A stretch of DNA of 64,000 bases from Ekhidna sp051379705. Lineage in GTDB: Bacteria; Bacteroidota; Bacteroidia; Cytophagales; Cyclobacteriaceae. This document shows, one piece after another, positions 17,936 to 26,940 of this stretch. The stretch lies in contig NZ_CP179868.1 of NCBI RefSeq assembly GCF_051379705.1, positions 186,001-250,000 of the forward strand, given 5' to 3'. The translations under genes and the position numbers were made by a program. Under the pieces are notes generated by a model. It saw only the letters and a program-made list of their open reading frames with translations, did not search any database and was not told the origin of the DNA. Within the stretch, counting starts at the first letter, position 1, and each line of letters starts with the position of its first letter.

Positions 17936-19408
17936 ATGAAACGCATCTACTATACACTCACCGCTTTACTACTTTTTTCAACAGCTCTTACCGCGCAAAC
18001 AGAGCAATACGGCTTTACTGACAAACAGGATTCATTATTTAACAGTACTTCTGCAGCAAGCCTTAGGATAACTGCTGATGATGAATTAGACTCAGCCGGA
18101 CTAAATAGCAGGTTATTTTCCAAGCTAATTAATACTCAGTTTACCAAGGTACTAAACAGCAACAATGGTTCAAATCTTGGAACATTTGCCTCCCTTGATA
18201 CAGATGAATCCAAAATTAACTATGCTGTTACTTTCCTGCCAGGTGACATTGAGAAGGGAAATACAGCAATTACGATAAACCTGGAAGGGAGCAATTCCGA
18301 CAATGTATTGCCAATTTTCTCTGAAGATGATTTTGCCAGACAGTTTGGCATAGGCTTTCAAATTCATCACCGTATTTTAGGAAAAACACTAACATATTTT
18401 AAAAATGATTTAGACAAGTTACAGGAGGCTGAAAAGGAAGTCGATCAGAATTATGATAAAAGTCTCAGAGAAGCGATACTTGATTTACCCTACAAGAAAA
18501 AGAAAACAGAATTAGACAAATGGGAGAAGGAAGTAAAATCCTTAAAGGACTCAGTTGATAAGTGGGACAATGCTTCTGAAATAATTTCTCTTGAAAATTC
18601 TGTAAAAATTGAAGAAGCCATTGTTAAGATTCAAGGTTTGGAGGTGAGGATTGAGGAAAGGAGAGCAGAACTCAAGGAACTGGATGATGAGGGCCAAGAA
18701 GATCGGCTAACAGCAGCAACGGCTTCATTGATTTCTGATCGGGCTAAGGCATTAGATAAAGCTAGAGAAGAATTTAAGATAACCGGAGCTAAATCCTCAT
18801 GGGTAAGTTATGGGCTTTCTTTTAGTAATAATACATTCAAGCTTTTTGATTCATCGCAAGCTTTTGACATTCAATTAATGGATACTTCTTTTTTTACTAA
18901 AAAATTGAACATCAGTATATCTCAATACAACGATTTAGGGGGAAAACCCAGATACTTCTTGTCTGGTGGTATTGATTTTTCTATTACTGATAATTTTAGT
19001 TCATTCAGTGAGGTCAATGTCCAATCTAGGACAGACTTTGATTCGGCAGATCCCAATGTCAGATTTGTGATTTCCGATACCAAAGCGTTTCAAAGTGATG
19101 AGGCCTACGAGCAAGATTTAAAAAGCATTATTCTGAAGTTCGATTATTATAAATTTCTATTTAGAGGAAAAAATGTAGCTATCCATTTATTCCCTAGATA
19201 TAATTCAATAGAAGGGCAGACAGATGACACTCTGGATTTCGGGCTTGGCATATTTACTTCATTATCTAAAAAAGACGAGGTTTCCAGTTCAGTAAACGCA
19301 GAGCTGTTCTTCAACTTCGTGGACCTTGAGAATGCCAGAGATGCTGATGGGGATGTGTTTGATAGAAGCGTACTGGGACTAACACTCAATGTTCCAATCA
19401 AATTATAA
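17936..19408 (+). CDS. Exported protein with central coiled coil and barrel-like C-terminal half
   Basis: A 490-residue protein with a signal peptide ending near TALTAQ. The first 140 residues are mixed; residues about 155-285 are a long charged coiled coil (NDLDKLQEAEKEVDQ ... KIQGLEVRIEERRAELKELDDEG); from about 290 to the end alternating strands dominate (SWVSYGLSFSNNTFKLF, FLSGGIDFSITDNFSSFSEVNV, SVLGLTLNVPIKL), as in an outer-membrane barrel ending in a hydrophobic strand. Function unknown. It lies under copy 2 of the shared dyad element, and a small gene follows after 24 nt. Confidence 0.65.
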   Translation: MKRIYYTLTALLLFSTALTAQTEQYGFTDKQDSLFNSTSAASLRITADDELDSAGLNSRLFSKLINTQFTKVLNSNNGSNLGTFASLDTDESKINYAVTFLPGDIEKGNTAITINLEGSNSDNVLPIFSEDDFARQFGIGFQIHHRILGKTLTYFKNDLDKLQEAEKEVDQNYDKSLREAILDLPYKKKKTELDKWEKEVKSLKDSVDKWDNASEIISLENSVKIEEAIVKIQGLEVRIEERRAELKELDDEGQEDRLTAATASLISDRAKALDKAREEFKITGAKSSWVSYGLSFSNNTFKLFDSSQAFDIQLMDTSFFTKKLNISISQYNDLGGKPRYFLSGGIDFSITDNFSSFSEVNVQSRTDFDSADPNVRFVISDTKAFQSDEAYEQDLKSIILKFDYYKFLFRGKNVAIHLFPRYNSIEGQTDDTLDFGLGIFTSLSKKDEVSSSVNAELFFNFVDLENARDADGDVFDRSVLGLTLNVPIKL

Positions 19409-19432
19409 TGTATAACTCAAAACCATATAATT

Positions 19433-19810
19433 ATGCAATACAGAGCTATTTGTACCACATGTAATTGGGAAGGTCCATGGCGTGACACCAAAGGCAAGGC
19501 AAATCAGGACAGGTTGAATTTCCAGCTTGAAAACCCAAATGAACAAACCGATATTGAAGTCAAACAAACTATGCGTGAAAGTCATGTAATTGCACAGATC
19601 GAAAGCTTCGTTCGGATAAATGACTCAGATCCATCGCCAGGCACGGTTCACGCTATGCCAATCGAAGACGTATTCCCCAATGACGAGAAGAAAAAGAAAT
19701 TTTCAAACGCATTTGAGCAGGAGCATAACACAACCGGTGTTCAGAAAGCAATAAATGAGTCTGCCAATATAGATGATCTGGTAAATCGTCTTGCCAAACT
19801 ATCCACCTAG
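19433..19810 (+). CDS. Small acidic protein of unknown function
   Basis: A 125-residue soluble-looking protein. It has one cysteine pair near the start (ICTTCNWEGPW), which could be half of a zinc site, and a charged remainder with no recognised domain. It probably forms an operon with the coiled-coil/barrel gene 24 nt upstream. Its 3' end overlaps the tail of the convergent membrane-protein gene by 12 bp. Confidence 0.55.
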   Translation: MQYRAICTTCNWEGPWRDTKGKANQDRLNFQLENPNEQTDIEVKQTMRESHVIAQIESFVRINDSDPSPGTVHAMPIEDVFPNDEKKKKFSNAFEQEHNTTGVQKAINESANIDDLVNRLAKLST

Positions 19811-20266
19811 CTTAATGCCAGCTAGCCGTCTCAGCATTCCGAAGGCATTGAGTCCTACAACAAAGGATACTACAAGTAAAGACTCAATGTTCATTTCTGA
19901 GTTTGTGGATTCAAAGGAAGCCAGAAAGCCGGTTTTAACAGCCAGTGCAAACATAACTGCGGCGATACCTCCCCACGTCATTTTTAGTAGGTGTCCAAAG
20001 AAATCGTACGCACTTGGTTTGATATGATCGTCTGGCTTGGAAGCAAGTGAATTTATTTCTTTTGCAAAATGAATGGAGTTCTGGATGGTAGCAGCCAAAG
20101 CTCCAACAAAGAAACCTATAGAGTAAAATCTGGATTTGCCTAAGAGCCAATCTGACCACCAATTGTGATAATGAATGCCGATTGGGATCATGATGAAAGT
20201 AATGAATCCTAATGTCAGTGTAATTGCTACAAGGGCATAATAGCGATTGTCTTGAAAAGGTATCAT
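19799..20266 (-). CDS. Four-TM membrane protein of unknown function
   Basis: A 155-residue protein with about four hydrophobic segments: YYALVAITLTLGFITFIMIPIG, FYSIGFFVGALAATIQNSI, MTWGGIAAVMFALAVKTGFLA and IESLLVVSFVVGLNAFGML. The frame is open back to an ATG at 20329, but I chose the ATG at 20266 because a hydrophobic segment begins right after it and the sequence before it is AT-rich like a leader. No family recognised. Confidence 0.6.
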   Translation of the reverse strand: MIPFQDNRYYALVAITLTLGFITFIMIPIGIHYHNWWSDWLLGKSRFYSIGFFVGALAATIQNSIHFAKEINSLASKPDDHIKPSAYDFFGHLLKMTWGGIAAVMFALAVKTGFLASFESTNSEMNIESLLVVSFVVGLNAFGMLRRLAGIKLGG

Positions 20267-20360
20267 AGTTAAAATTTTTGTTTCAAGATAGCGGATTGGT
20301 AAGGAGAAAGCAATAGCGCACAAATCCAATAGTTACTTCAATGTATACTATAAAACAACT

Positions 20361-20388
20361 AAAAAAAGCCACCCTCACGGGTGGCTTT
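20361..20388. terminator. Intrinsic terminator of the GCCACC/GGTGGC family
   Basis: A-run, GCCACCC, loop TCAC, GGGTGGC. It lies between two minus-strand genes, downstream of the fragment at 20428-20709. Confidence 0.75.
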
Positions 20389-20427
20389 CGCGTGTTAAAC
20401 CAAAGCAGTCTAGCAATCAGACTGTCT

Positions 20428-20709
20428 TTATGCTTCAGCTTCCTCTTCCGTGAGGTCATCAGCAGTATCGTTGTTGCTCGGTGGACGGTAGAGGTCTCGC
20501 TTGGCCGCATCAGCGTAGTAGACAAACTCAGCAGCCGTATTGAAGTCACGTGTATGCTGAAAAAGCGCATTTAGTTTCTCCACATGCGTGGCGGTATCTA
20601 CCGTTCGGTGTCCCTTCATCATCTCTTGCGATTCATTGGCAATACGCAACGCTTCACGAACTATATCAAACACCACTAAAAAGACGGAAGAGCTTTGTGC
20701 CTGGTGCAC
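20428..20709 (-). pseudogene. Fragment or small member of a duplicated accessory gene family
   Basis: A 93-codon ORF. Its last 24 residues (AKRDLYRPPSNNDTADDLTE...) are nearly identical to the tails encoded at 28102-28221 and near 33.1 kb, while the first 70 residues (EALRIANESQEMMKGHRT...) differ from both. The shared DNA block (20404-20507) includes the stop and the hairpin AGTCT-N6-AGACT. This mosaic structure suggests recombination between paralogs, so it may be a truncated remnant rather than an intact gene. Function unknown. Confidence 0.45.
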
Positions 20710-20856
20710 TTAAACAAGTACAAACACCTGTGACCAAGTAGTTATATGCGTTTTTAAGAACAGGTAAATATCCTCTTACCATCCTGCTGCAACTGGATAA
20801 GATTTACAAGTGAATACAGTTTCTAGCATTTCAATAAAAATCAAACTTTAAATCAA

Positions 20857-21150
20857 ATGGCAAATATTAACGGAACCAAGGTGGTCAAAGAAGGAGGATA
20901 CCCTACTTTCAAGTATGACGGGAAGAAATACCACATTAACGAAAACGATCCAACGCATTTAACCTGCGATTCCGACGGACGAACTCACTTTTTTTTTACC
21001 AAGAAAGAGGTTCAAAAGAGAGGTCAGCAGGGTTGGTTTGCGGAATTGACCTGGAAGGACAATCCTCCAGCAGGCGTTAAGCAATTTGTTTCTGACAACT
21101 ATGACGCCATAGTAACAGTCACGGATGTCGGACAGATTCAGGTCCAATAA
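20857..21150 (+). CDS. Small protein, first gene of the protease/GH25 cluster
   Basis: A 97-residue protein without signal or TM, beta-rich (YPTFKYDGKKYHINENDPTHL; FVSDNYDAIVTVTDVGQIQVQ). I do not recognise a family. It starts a co-oriented set of six genes with short gaps (21, 18, 27, 56 and 10 nt) that ends at 26640, so it is probably a small structural or partner component of whatever that set builds. Confidence 0.6.
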   Translation: MANINGTKVVKEGGYPTFKYDGKKYHINENDPTHLTCDSDGRTHFFFTKKEVQKRGQQGWFAELTWKDNPPAGVKQFVSDNYDAIVTVTDVGQIQVQ

Positions 21151-21171
21151 ATAGTTGAAAAAGATTCTGTC

Positions 21172-21999
21172 ATGGCCATTTTCAATAAATACTACCCCAA
21201 AGACATCTATGAAAATGGGGTTCCTCAGGATGTTAAAGAAGCAGTTCCGGCACTTTACCTGGTCTGCGCTGTAGGTCAGAAATTTGTAAATAAGTTCGGC
21301 AACTCTCTAAATGTAAAATCTAGCGGATACTACTATGATATACCTGATCCGAGATATCCGGGAGGTGGTGAAGGAAAACTTTGCGCTGACATTGCTAGCG
21401 AAAGAGCAGTATGGGTGACAGGCACAGCCTTCGCCATTAGCCAAAATACTTTTATAACTGCCAGGCACGTGGTAGATGATATCATGTCAGAGGCTGGCAC
21501 CACAGATCCGACGAAGCTATTATTAGTAGGAGGGTTTTACCTTAAAAATTCGAATAGCTCACCATTTACTTACAACTTTTTAGAGGTCACCAAGATCCAG
21601 TATCACCCTGACATGGATATATGTCAAATCACTACAAAAAGCCGAAGTGCGAAATATCTAAATCTTGCACCTACTTCGGAGCAACGTTCGCTTAGAGCAG
21701 ACAATCCAATACACATGATGGGTTTTCCACTAGGCCAAGCACTAAAATACAGTGAAGGACAAGTAGCAGAAGTAAGCGGAGATCTGGATCGTTTCAGTGG
21801 GTTCATCAGCTTCTTTCCAGGTAACTCAGGTAGTCCGGTTTTCAATTCTAAAACAGGAAATGTAGTCGGAGTTCTCGTTGCTGGCTCTTCAGGAATAATC
21901 GACTGGCAGTCTCAAAATAACTGCATCGGCTATAAATCCTATGCAAATGGCGAGGATATGGATGCCAAATTCTACTACGCCGAAAATTTTAATATGTAA
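21172..21999 (+). CDS. Trypsin-like serine protease without signal peptide
   Basis: A 275-residue protein with the chymotrypsin-fold triad: H99 in FITARHVVDD, D149 in YHPDMDICQI and S219 in PGNSGSPVF. About 80 residues precede the domain and contain no signal peptide or TM, so it is either cytoplasmic or exported by an unusual route. Cytoplasmic trypsin-like domains in bacteria are often found in conflict systems, where they cleave a partner on a trigger. Neighbours include two large paralogous coiled-coil proteins and a muramidase; those are candidate substrates. It lies 21 nt after the first small gene. Confidence 0.85.
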   Translation: MAIFNKYYPKDIYENGVPQDVKEAVPALYLVCAVGQKFVNKFGNSLNVKSSGYYYDIPDPRYPGGGEGKLCADIASERAVWVTGTAFAISQNTFITARHVVDDIMSEAGTTDPTKLLLVGGFYLKNSNSSPFTYNFLEVTKIQYHPDMDICQITTKSRSAKYLNLAPTSEQRSLRADNPIHMMGFPLGQALKYSEGQVAEVSGDLDRFSGFISFFPGNSGSPVFNSKTGNVVGVLVAGSSGIIDWQSQNNCIGYKSYANGEDMDAKFYYAENFNM

Positions 22000-22017
22000 C
22001 CAATAAATAGTGTCAAT

Positions 22018-22284
22018 ATGTTTCAAGTCAATGATCAAGTTCGTTTAACTAAAAATGCCGCACCCGAATTCGTCTTTATGACCAATACAAATAATCCGGG
22101 TAACCTAAGTCCTGCTGAGGGAACATTAGTTGTAAGAATCAATGAAATAAATAATAATCCAACAGGCAATCGATTCCCATTTACTATATCAGGGCCAAAT
22201 AATGGCAATTACTGGCCATTAACTGGACAAGGTGCTAATGGAGCAGTCACTTTCTGGGCTGATCAAAATTTTCTTCAAAAATGA
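22018..22284 (+). CDS. Small beta-rich protein of unknown function
   Basis: An 88-residue protein beginning MFQVNDQVRLTKNAAPEFVF and containing Asn/Gly-rich turns (NEINNNPTGNRFPFTISGPNNGNYWPL). It resembles a small SH3-like or beta-barrel module, but no family is claimed. No signal peptide. It sits 18 nt after the protease gene and 27 nt before the first large paralog, so it is likely part of the same complex or regulatory circuit. Confidence 0.55.
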   Translation: MFQVNDQVRLTKNAAPEFVFMTNTNNPGNLSPAEGTLVVRINEINNNPTGNRFPFTISGPNNGNYWPLTGQGANGAVTFWADQNFLQK

Positions 22285-22311
22285 TTTCTAATAAATAATA
22301 ATATATAAGAT

Positions 22312-23814
22312 ATGCCTACAACAATTCCTTACGATCCTTCCCTGGTTTTGGGAAACATCGTGTCTAGAAAAAAACTAGACCTCATAGAAAAAATTGCTGC
22401 TGCCCAAGCACCAGTAAACGCCGCAGAAGACGAGCTCAACTCCCTTATTACCATGAAGAGGAGCCTTGATATGACTATTCAGGAGCTTGTAAATATGAAT
22501 GTGCCCACCAAAAAGATTTCAGATGAAAATGAAAAAGTTGGTGAACAAATCGAAAAGGCAGCTGCTGCCTATGGGACCGCAAAGCTTAAGGCAGAGCAAA
22601 CCATACAGCCTTTAAGATCCCAAATCGCTTCTATTAGTGATAACATAGAAAGTCCGATGGATTACAATAAGTCTAACCTTAAGAAAATGCCTTTGTCTTC
22701 GGATAGCCTGAAGATGAACAGTCAGTACTTTTCTTTCGACAGAAACGAGCAGACTTCAGGGTCTCATGCTGCAACTATCGCAAGCTATGTGAGCGAGACT
22801 TTGAGTGTCGATGATTGGTTTGCTTCTGGTTCTGAAACGAGTACAGTCAAAAACTCTGTGCAGACTCAAGTAAGTAGTCAGCATCAAAATCATGAGATCT
22901 CCGGCACACTGGTTATTACGATTAATTGCACGCACAAGGATGCCGTCTTACTCGCACCTTACATAATGGACGTTGACAAAGGGATCAGAGCATGGAATGC
23001 AGAATTTCCTGATGATATGCTCAACATCTTGGATATGAGCAGCATTGAGAAAGCCATGGGTACCGCTGCAAAAAAAGGCGAGAATACCATGAATATTCTC
23101 TCGGGCGCCACTTATGGTTCATGCTTTGTAGGAATGGTTCATGTATTAAACACGACCGAAACCGATTCTTCCCAAAGCATGATGTCAGTGGCTGAATCCG
23201 TGCAAGGTCAGTTTGAGATTGCAAGCTGGTGGGCGCACGTGAGCGGAGGATATGGTGCAGATAGCAGTTTTACAAACGATGCTAAAAGCCTTTTGAGTAC
23301 TCAAAATGTCACCTCACACTGTACGCTTACCGTGATGGGTTCGATACCATCCATAAAAGCAAACACGGTTGACATGTTTGTGAAGGAGTTCAACATGAAT
23401 GACGATCCTTTGGCTGGAGTACAGAAACTTCAGGGCGCTACTGCCGGAGAAATTGATAGCATTGGAGCATCCGCTGAAGCTGCCAGAACTGGCGCTCAAA
23501 TGGTCGCGATGCAAAGTGCCAAAGTGCAAAGTGCATTGAGCGCTCTAAGTGATAGCGACAAAAAGTCGAATGAGATTTTGGACACCAACTCAATGATGGA
23601 TGCGATGCAGGATTACATCAGCAAATGCCTGGATGGCAACATTGGTATACCAATCAATTTCTACACTAAGCCTATTACCAAGAGTGAGCTTGCAGGTGCA
23701 TGGCTTAGGAAATACTACCCTAGCAAGATGACTCAGAAACTAAGCTCCGGAGATGATAGCGGGTCAGACAGTAGCTCTGGCGGTGATTCAGACGCAGGAG
23801 GATCTGGCTCATAA
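22312..23814 (+). CDS. Large coiled-coil protein, paralog A of the protease/GH25 cluster
   Basis: A 500-residue protein with no signal peptide. Residues about 20-115 form a coiled coil (EKIAAAQAPVNAAEDELNSL...), followed by a beta-rich middle (GTLVITINCTHKDAVLLAPYI; GSCFVGMVHVLNTTE; VTSHCTLTVMGSIPSIK), a helical segment rich in Ala/Gln/Ser and a disordered Gly/Ser/Asp tail of about 25 residues. It shares order and motifs with the next protein: IPY near the start, VLG-I, RSL-TI-EL, GTL-I-C-H, GMVH-L and a late NS-M-A block. Function unknown; the fold could be a pore-forming or scaffold type, which is inference only. Confidence 0.75.
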   Translation: MPTTIPYDPSLVLGNIVSRKKLDLIEKIAAAQAPVNAAEDELNSLITMKRSLDMTIQELVNMNVPTKKISDENEKVGEQIEKAAAAYGTAKLKAEQTIQPLRSQIASISDNIESPMDYNKSNLKKMPLSSDSLKMNSQYFSFDRNEQTSGSHAATIASYVSETLSVDDWFASGSETSTVKNSVQTQVSSQHQNHEISGTLVITINCTHKDAVLLAPYIMDVDKGIRAWNAEFPDDMLNILDMSSIEKAMGTAAKKGENTMNILSGATYGSCFVGMVHVLNTTETDSSQSMMSVAESVQGQFEIASWWAHVSGGYGADSSFTNDAKSLLSTQNVTSHCTLTVMGSIPSIKANTVDMFVKEFNMNDDPLAGVQKLQGATAGEIDSIGASAEAARTGAQMVAMQSAKVQSALSALSDSDKKSNEILDTNSMMDAMQDYISKCLDGNIGIPINFYTKPITKSELAGAWLRKYYPSKMTQKLSSGDDSGSDSSSGGDSDAGGSGS

Positions 23815-23870
23815 AAATCCATAGTGGGCTGTTGTCAAAAGCAGCCCACTTTACATAATCCTATCGAACA

Positions 23871-25274
23871 ATGACAATTCCTTACGTTAGTTCTTCTTTC
23901 GTTTTAGGCGGGATTATAAGCGACGAGATCTTATCTCTTTTTCAGGAAAATAATGTTCAACAATTGCGTATTGAATCGGCTTATCAGAAGCTGAATTCAT
24001 TGCGGAGAATGAGAAGGAGCTTAAATCTGACCATTAGCGAACTCATGGACATGGAGATTGATGTCAAATCAATAAGAGATGAGTTAAGCAACCTTGACGA
24101 AAGCCTGTTAGATGCCGCTAAGGAATACATGAAGACGAGTCTTGACGTTGAGAAACTTAAGCAGCAGTCTGCTGAGAAGTTTGCTCAATTGATTCCGGCA
24201 GAAGCTCTTTCGTCTCCTGTAGATTTTACGCTTTCAAGCATCATAGAAAATCCTCTTTCATCAAATTCGATGACAATGGATGCTCAATATTTCAGATTCG
24301 AGCAAGAATCAGCTGATGATATGCTTGCAAAAGTGGAACAATTCATCAGGTCTTCCACAGAAGAAATAGGCGATAATAGCGCGACCCTGGCCAGCAAAGC
24401 AAGCCAGCAAATCTCCCAACAGGCTAAGAATCATAATATTGTAGGAACATTAATTATCAGCGCCACTTGCTCGCACAGAATGGTAACTATGCTTGATCCG
24501 CTGGTCTTGAATCATGACAAAGCGGTTAACATTTGGAACCAGACGTTTCCCAAAGACACCATCTCAGAAGACGCAGCTAAAAATGAAGATTCAAGCAAAT
24601 CAAGTCTCAACGTTATTTCAGGGATGGTAAAGGCATCCTCCTTTATTGGCATGGTTCATATTTTAGATGTGGACAGTCAAAAAATTGGCCCAATCGATCA
24701 AGATGAAATAGATAAAAGTCTTCGAATAGATTCGTGGCTACAGGGGCTTTCCGGAGGAATAGGAGTAGGAGAAGATTCGTTGGATGAGGTGAGAAAGTAC
24801 ATAACTAAGCAACAAATTACGGCCCATGTAAGCATAATTACTTCAGGCGTACTACCAAACATCGCCTCAAATGAAATGGCACATGGGATCACTCAACTGG
24901 CAAACCCACCTGCTGATTCAATCAATAATATTCTGTCTATTGATGCAGATCAGAAGCAGACACTCGACTCGGGCTCTGAATCCAACATCCATAAAAAACA
25001 GTTTCTTGCTGTGCAACAAGCCAGGCTGCAGACGTGCATTCAAAGTCTTGATTCGGCTGATCGAAAATCAAACAAGGTGATGGATATCAATTCTCTTATG
25101 ACCGCATTTGATAATTTTCTTAGTCAGATCAGAGATGAGAAAAATCCGTGCGGAATACCATCCAAGCTAATGGTCACGTCTATTAGCAAAAAGGATTTGC
25201 TGAACGAAATGTCAGTCAGGAAAAAGGCTCAGCATCAGAAATCAGATTCTAAGAAGACAACCGAAACCAAATAG
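23871..25274 (+). CDS. Large coiled-coil protein, paralog B of the protease/GH25 cluster
   Basis: A 467-residue paralog of the preceding gene product, probably by tandem duplication. Shared blocks: TIPYVSSSFVLGGIIS, RRSLNLTISELMDM, SPVDF, GTLIISATCSHRMVT, SFIGMVHILDVD, ITAHVSIITSGVLPNI and DRKSNKVMDINSLMTAF. It differs by a Lys/Ser/Thr-rich tail instead of the Gly/Ser/Asp tail of paralog A, giving one basic and one acidic tail. No signal peptide. The pair may form a heteromeric assembly. It is followed after 10 nt by the GH25 gene. Confidence 0.75.
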   Translation: MTIPYVSSSFVLGGIISDEILSLFQENNVQQLRIESAYQKLNSLRRMRRSLNLTISELMDMEIDVKSIRDELSNLDESLLDAAKEYMKTSLDVEKLKQQSAEKFAQLIPAEALSSPVDFTLSSIIENPLSSNSMTMDAQYFRFEQESADDMLAKVEQFIRSSTEEIGDNSATLASKASQQISQQAKNHNIVGTLIISATCSHRMVTMLDPLVLNHDKAVNIWNQTFPKDTISEDAAKNEDSSKSSLNVISGMVKASSFIGMVHILDVDSQKIGPIDQDEIDKSLRIDSWLQGLSGGIGVGEDSLDEVRKYITKQQITAHVSIITSGVLPNIASNEMAHGITQLANPPADSINNILSIDADQKQTLDSGSESNIHKKQFLAVQQARLQTCIQSLDSADRKSNKVMDINSLMTAFDNFLSQIRDEKNPCGIPSKLMVTSISKKDLLNEMSVRKKAQHQKSDSKKTTETK

Positions 25275-25284
25275 GTGAAAGCTC

Positions 25285-26640
25285 ATGAGAAAACTCTCCA
25301 AAACTGAATTTGCATGGTTGGCTCGATTGATGATTGCCCGAAAGAAGAACATCTCAGATACTTCGGCTTTTTTAAATCAATTCTACTTTAAGCAAGCATT
25401 AGGAAGGGGGCTGATCATACAAAGCGATCAGAAGTATGCGGTTCTATATATAAAGAAGTCAGTTTATCAGGATAAGAATAAAAGGGAACAAGAGATTAAG
25501 CAGTTTCTTGAGTTGATGACATTTCTTCGCTATTTAGCCAAAGAAGGAATGGTAGCCTTTTATAGGGGACCGGATACCTTAGGCAAAAAAATCCACTTCA
25601 TTCAGGATGGATTCAAAAACCCCAAAGTAGAGGATGACAAAATAGTCTTTAATGATTATGGATATTACTCCGAAAGACCAGACACCATCAAAGATGTCAA
25701 TGGTAACACTGTCTATCAGGGAATTATTCTTCACAGTGACACCTTTGAACTAATATTCTCTGTATCCATAGGTAGCTTTTTTGTGACAGATGCTGCCAAG
25801 AAAACATTGATGGAACAGAAAAAAGATTTTGAACCGAAAAAGCCTAAAGCAGCGGAAAAGAAGAAATCACACATTTCTACATCAAAGATTCTCTTAGCGC
25901 TTATAATTGTCGTGCTCTTATTGCTTAACGGGTTTTCGGCATGGCATTCCTTTCACCTGAGCAAACAGATCAATAATCCCAGAGTCATCAACACCAGCAT
26001 ACCGAATGCTATTCAAGCCCCAATTCAGAAAAATGAAATAGACACTTTGTTCGGCATTGATATTTCTCATTGGAATGGTGAAATTCTTGATGCGATTAAT
26101 CATCATGAAATTGAATTTGTGATTTGCAAAGCTTCTGAAGGTTACACCATCGTTGATCCACTTTTTGAGACCAATTGGAAGACACTGGAAACCCATTCCA
26201 TTAAAAAAGGCGCCTACCATCTCTATATTGATGATCGTGACCCGATTGGTCAGGCAAAAAACTACATCAATGCTGTGGGTGGATCCTTTCAGAAATCATA
26301 TTTTCCTCCAATAGTGGATATTGAACCAAGTAGTTTAAAAAAGGGGAGTATAGTGGATAAAGATTCATTTCAAAGGGATTTAATCACCTTTCTAAATTAC
26401 CTCTCAGAATACTCAAGGGAAATCCCAATTATATATGTTGATAAGTACTTTGCTGATACTTATCTGCTATCAGCAAGATTCAAGGATTATCATCTTTGGT
26501 TGGCTCAATATTCTGATTCTCCAGAACCAACCTTGCCTGAGATATGGGAGACTGAGGGATATCTAATGTGGCAAAAATCCGATAGTTATGACTTAGACTC
26601 CCAAAAAGTTGACTTTGATTTATATATTATGAAGCAGTGA
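25285..26640 (+). CDS. Membrane-anchored GH25 muramidase with novel cytoplasmic N-terminal domain
   Basis: A 451-residue type II membrane protein. Residues 1-190 are a soluble domain of unknown family (FLELMTFLRYLAKEGMVAFYRG ... YQGIILHSDTFELIFSVSIG), followed by a Lys-rich linker, one TM helix (KILLALIIVVLLLLNGFSAW, about 202-221) and a periplasmic GH25 lysozyme domain. GH25 landmarks: FGIDISHWNG, FVICKASEG, YHLY, PPIVDIEP with the catalytic Asp and Glu of the DxE pair, LWLAQY, LMWQKSD and VDFDLYIM. It should cut peptidoglycan glycan strands from the periplasmic side, with the inner domain able to receive a signal. Last gene of the cluster. Confidence 0.85.
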   Translation: MRKLSKTEFAWLARLMIARKKNISDTSAFLNQFYFKQALGRGLIIQSDQKYAVLYIKKSVYQDKNKREQEIKQFLELMTFLRYLAKEGMVAFYRGPDTLGKKIHFIQDGFKNPKVEDDKIVFNDYGYYSERPDTIKDVNGNTVYQGIILHSDTFELIFSVSIGSFFVTDAAKKTLMEQKKDFEPKKPKAAEKKKSHISTSKILLALIIVVLLLLNGFSAWHSFHLSKQINNPRVINTSIPNAIQAPIQKNEIDTLFGIDISHWNGEILDAINHHEIEFVICKASEGYTIVDPLFETNWKTLETHSIKKGAYHLYIDDRDPIGQAKNYINAVGGSFQKSYFPPIVDIEPSSLKKGSIVDKDSFQRDLITFLNYLSEYSREIPIIYVDKYFADTYLLSARFKDYHLWLAQYSDSPEPTLPEIWETEGYLMWQKSDSYDLDSQKVDFDLYIMKQ

Positions 26641-26837
26641 AATTCATTTCTATAAATCATCCCAACAGCCATTCGAGGTTTTTTGACTCAATCAATGGGT
26701 CACACTTTCTTTCAAGGTTCTAATTAAACATTTTACCACCCCTCAGATGCGAGACAGTTCGTCGGAAGGTTACAACTGCATCAGTGAGTAGGTATTTTGA
26801 GACTTCTATGGCTATTACAAAAGTTTAAATGAACATC

Positions 26838-26871
26838 CTTCCGTTTTTTGAAATACCCCTTTATGGGTATT
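26838..26871 (+). promoter_or_regulatory. Shared dyad promoter element, copy 3
   Basis: CTTCCGT (26838-26844), 9 nt, then AATACCC-N6-GGGTATT (26852-26871), a perfect 7-bp dyad. The ATG at 26941 is 69 nt further on. Confidence 0.7.
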
Positions 26872-26940
26872 GCATCTCTCTTGGTTCATGTCTTATTTTA
26901 ATATAAGAATCAACTATTCATTCTCACAAGACTAAAGATT

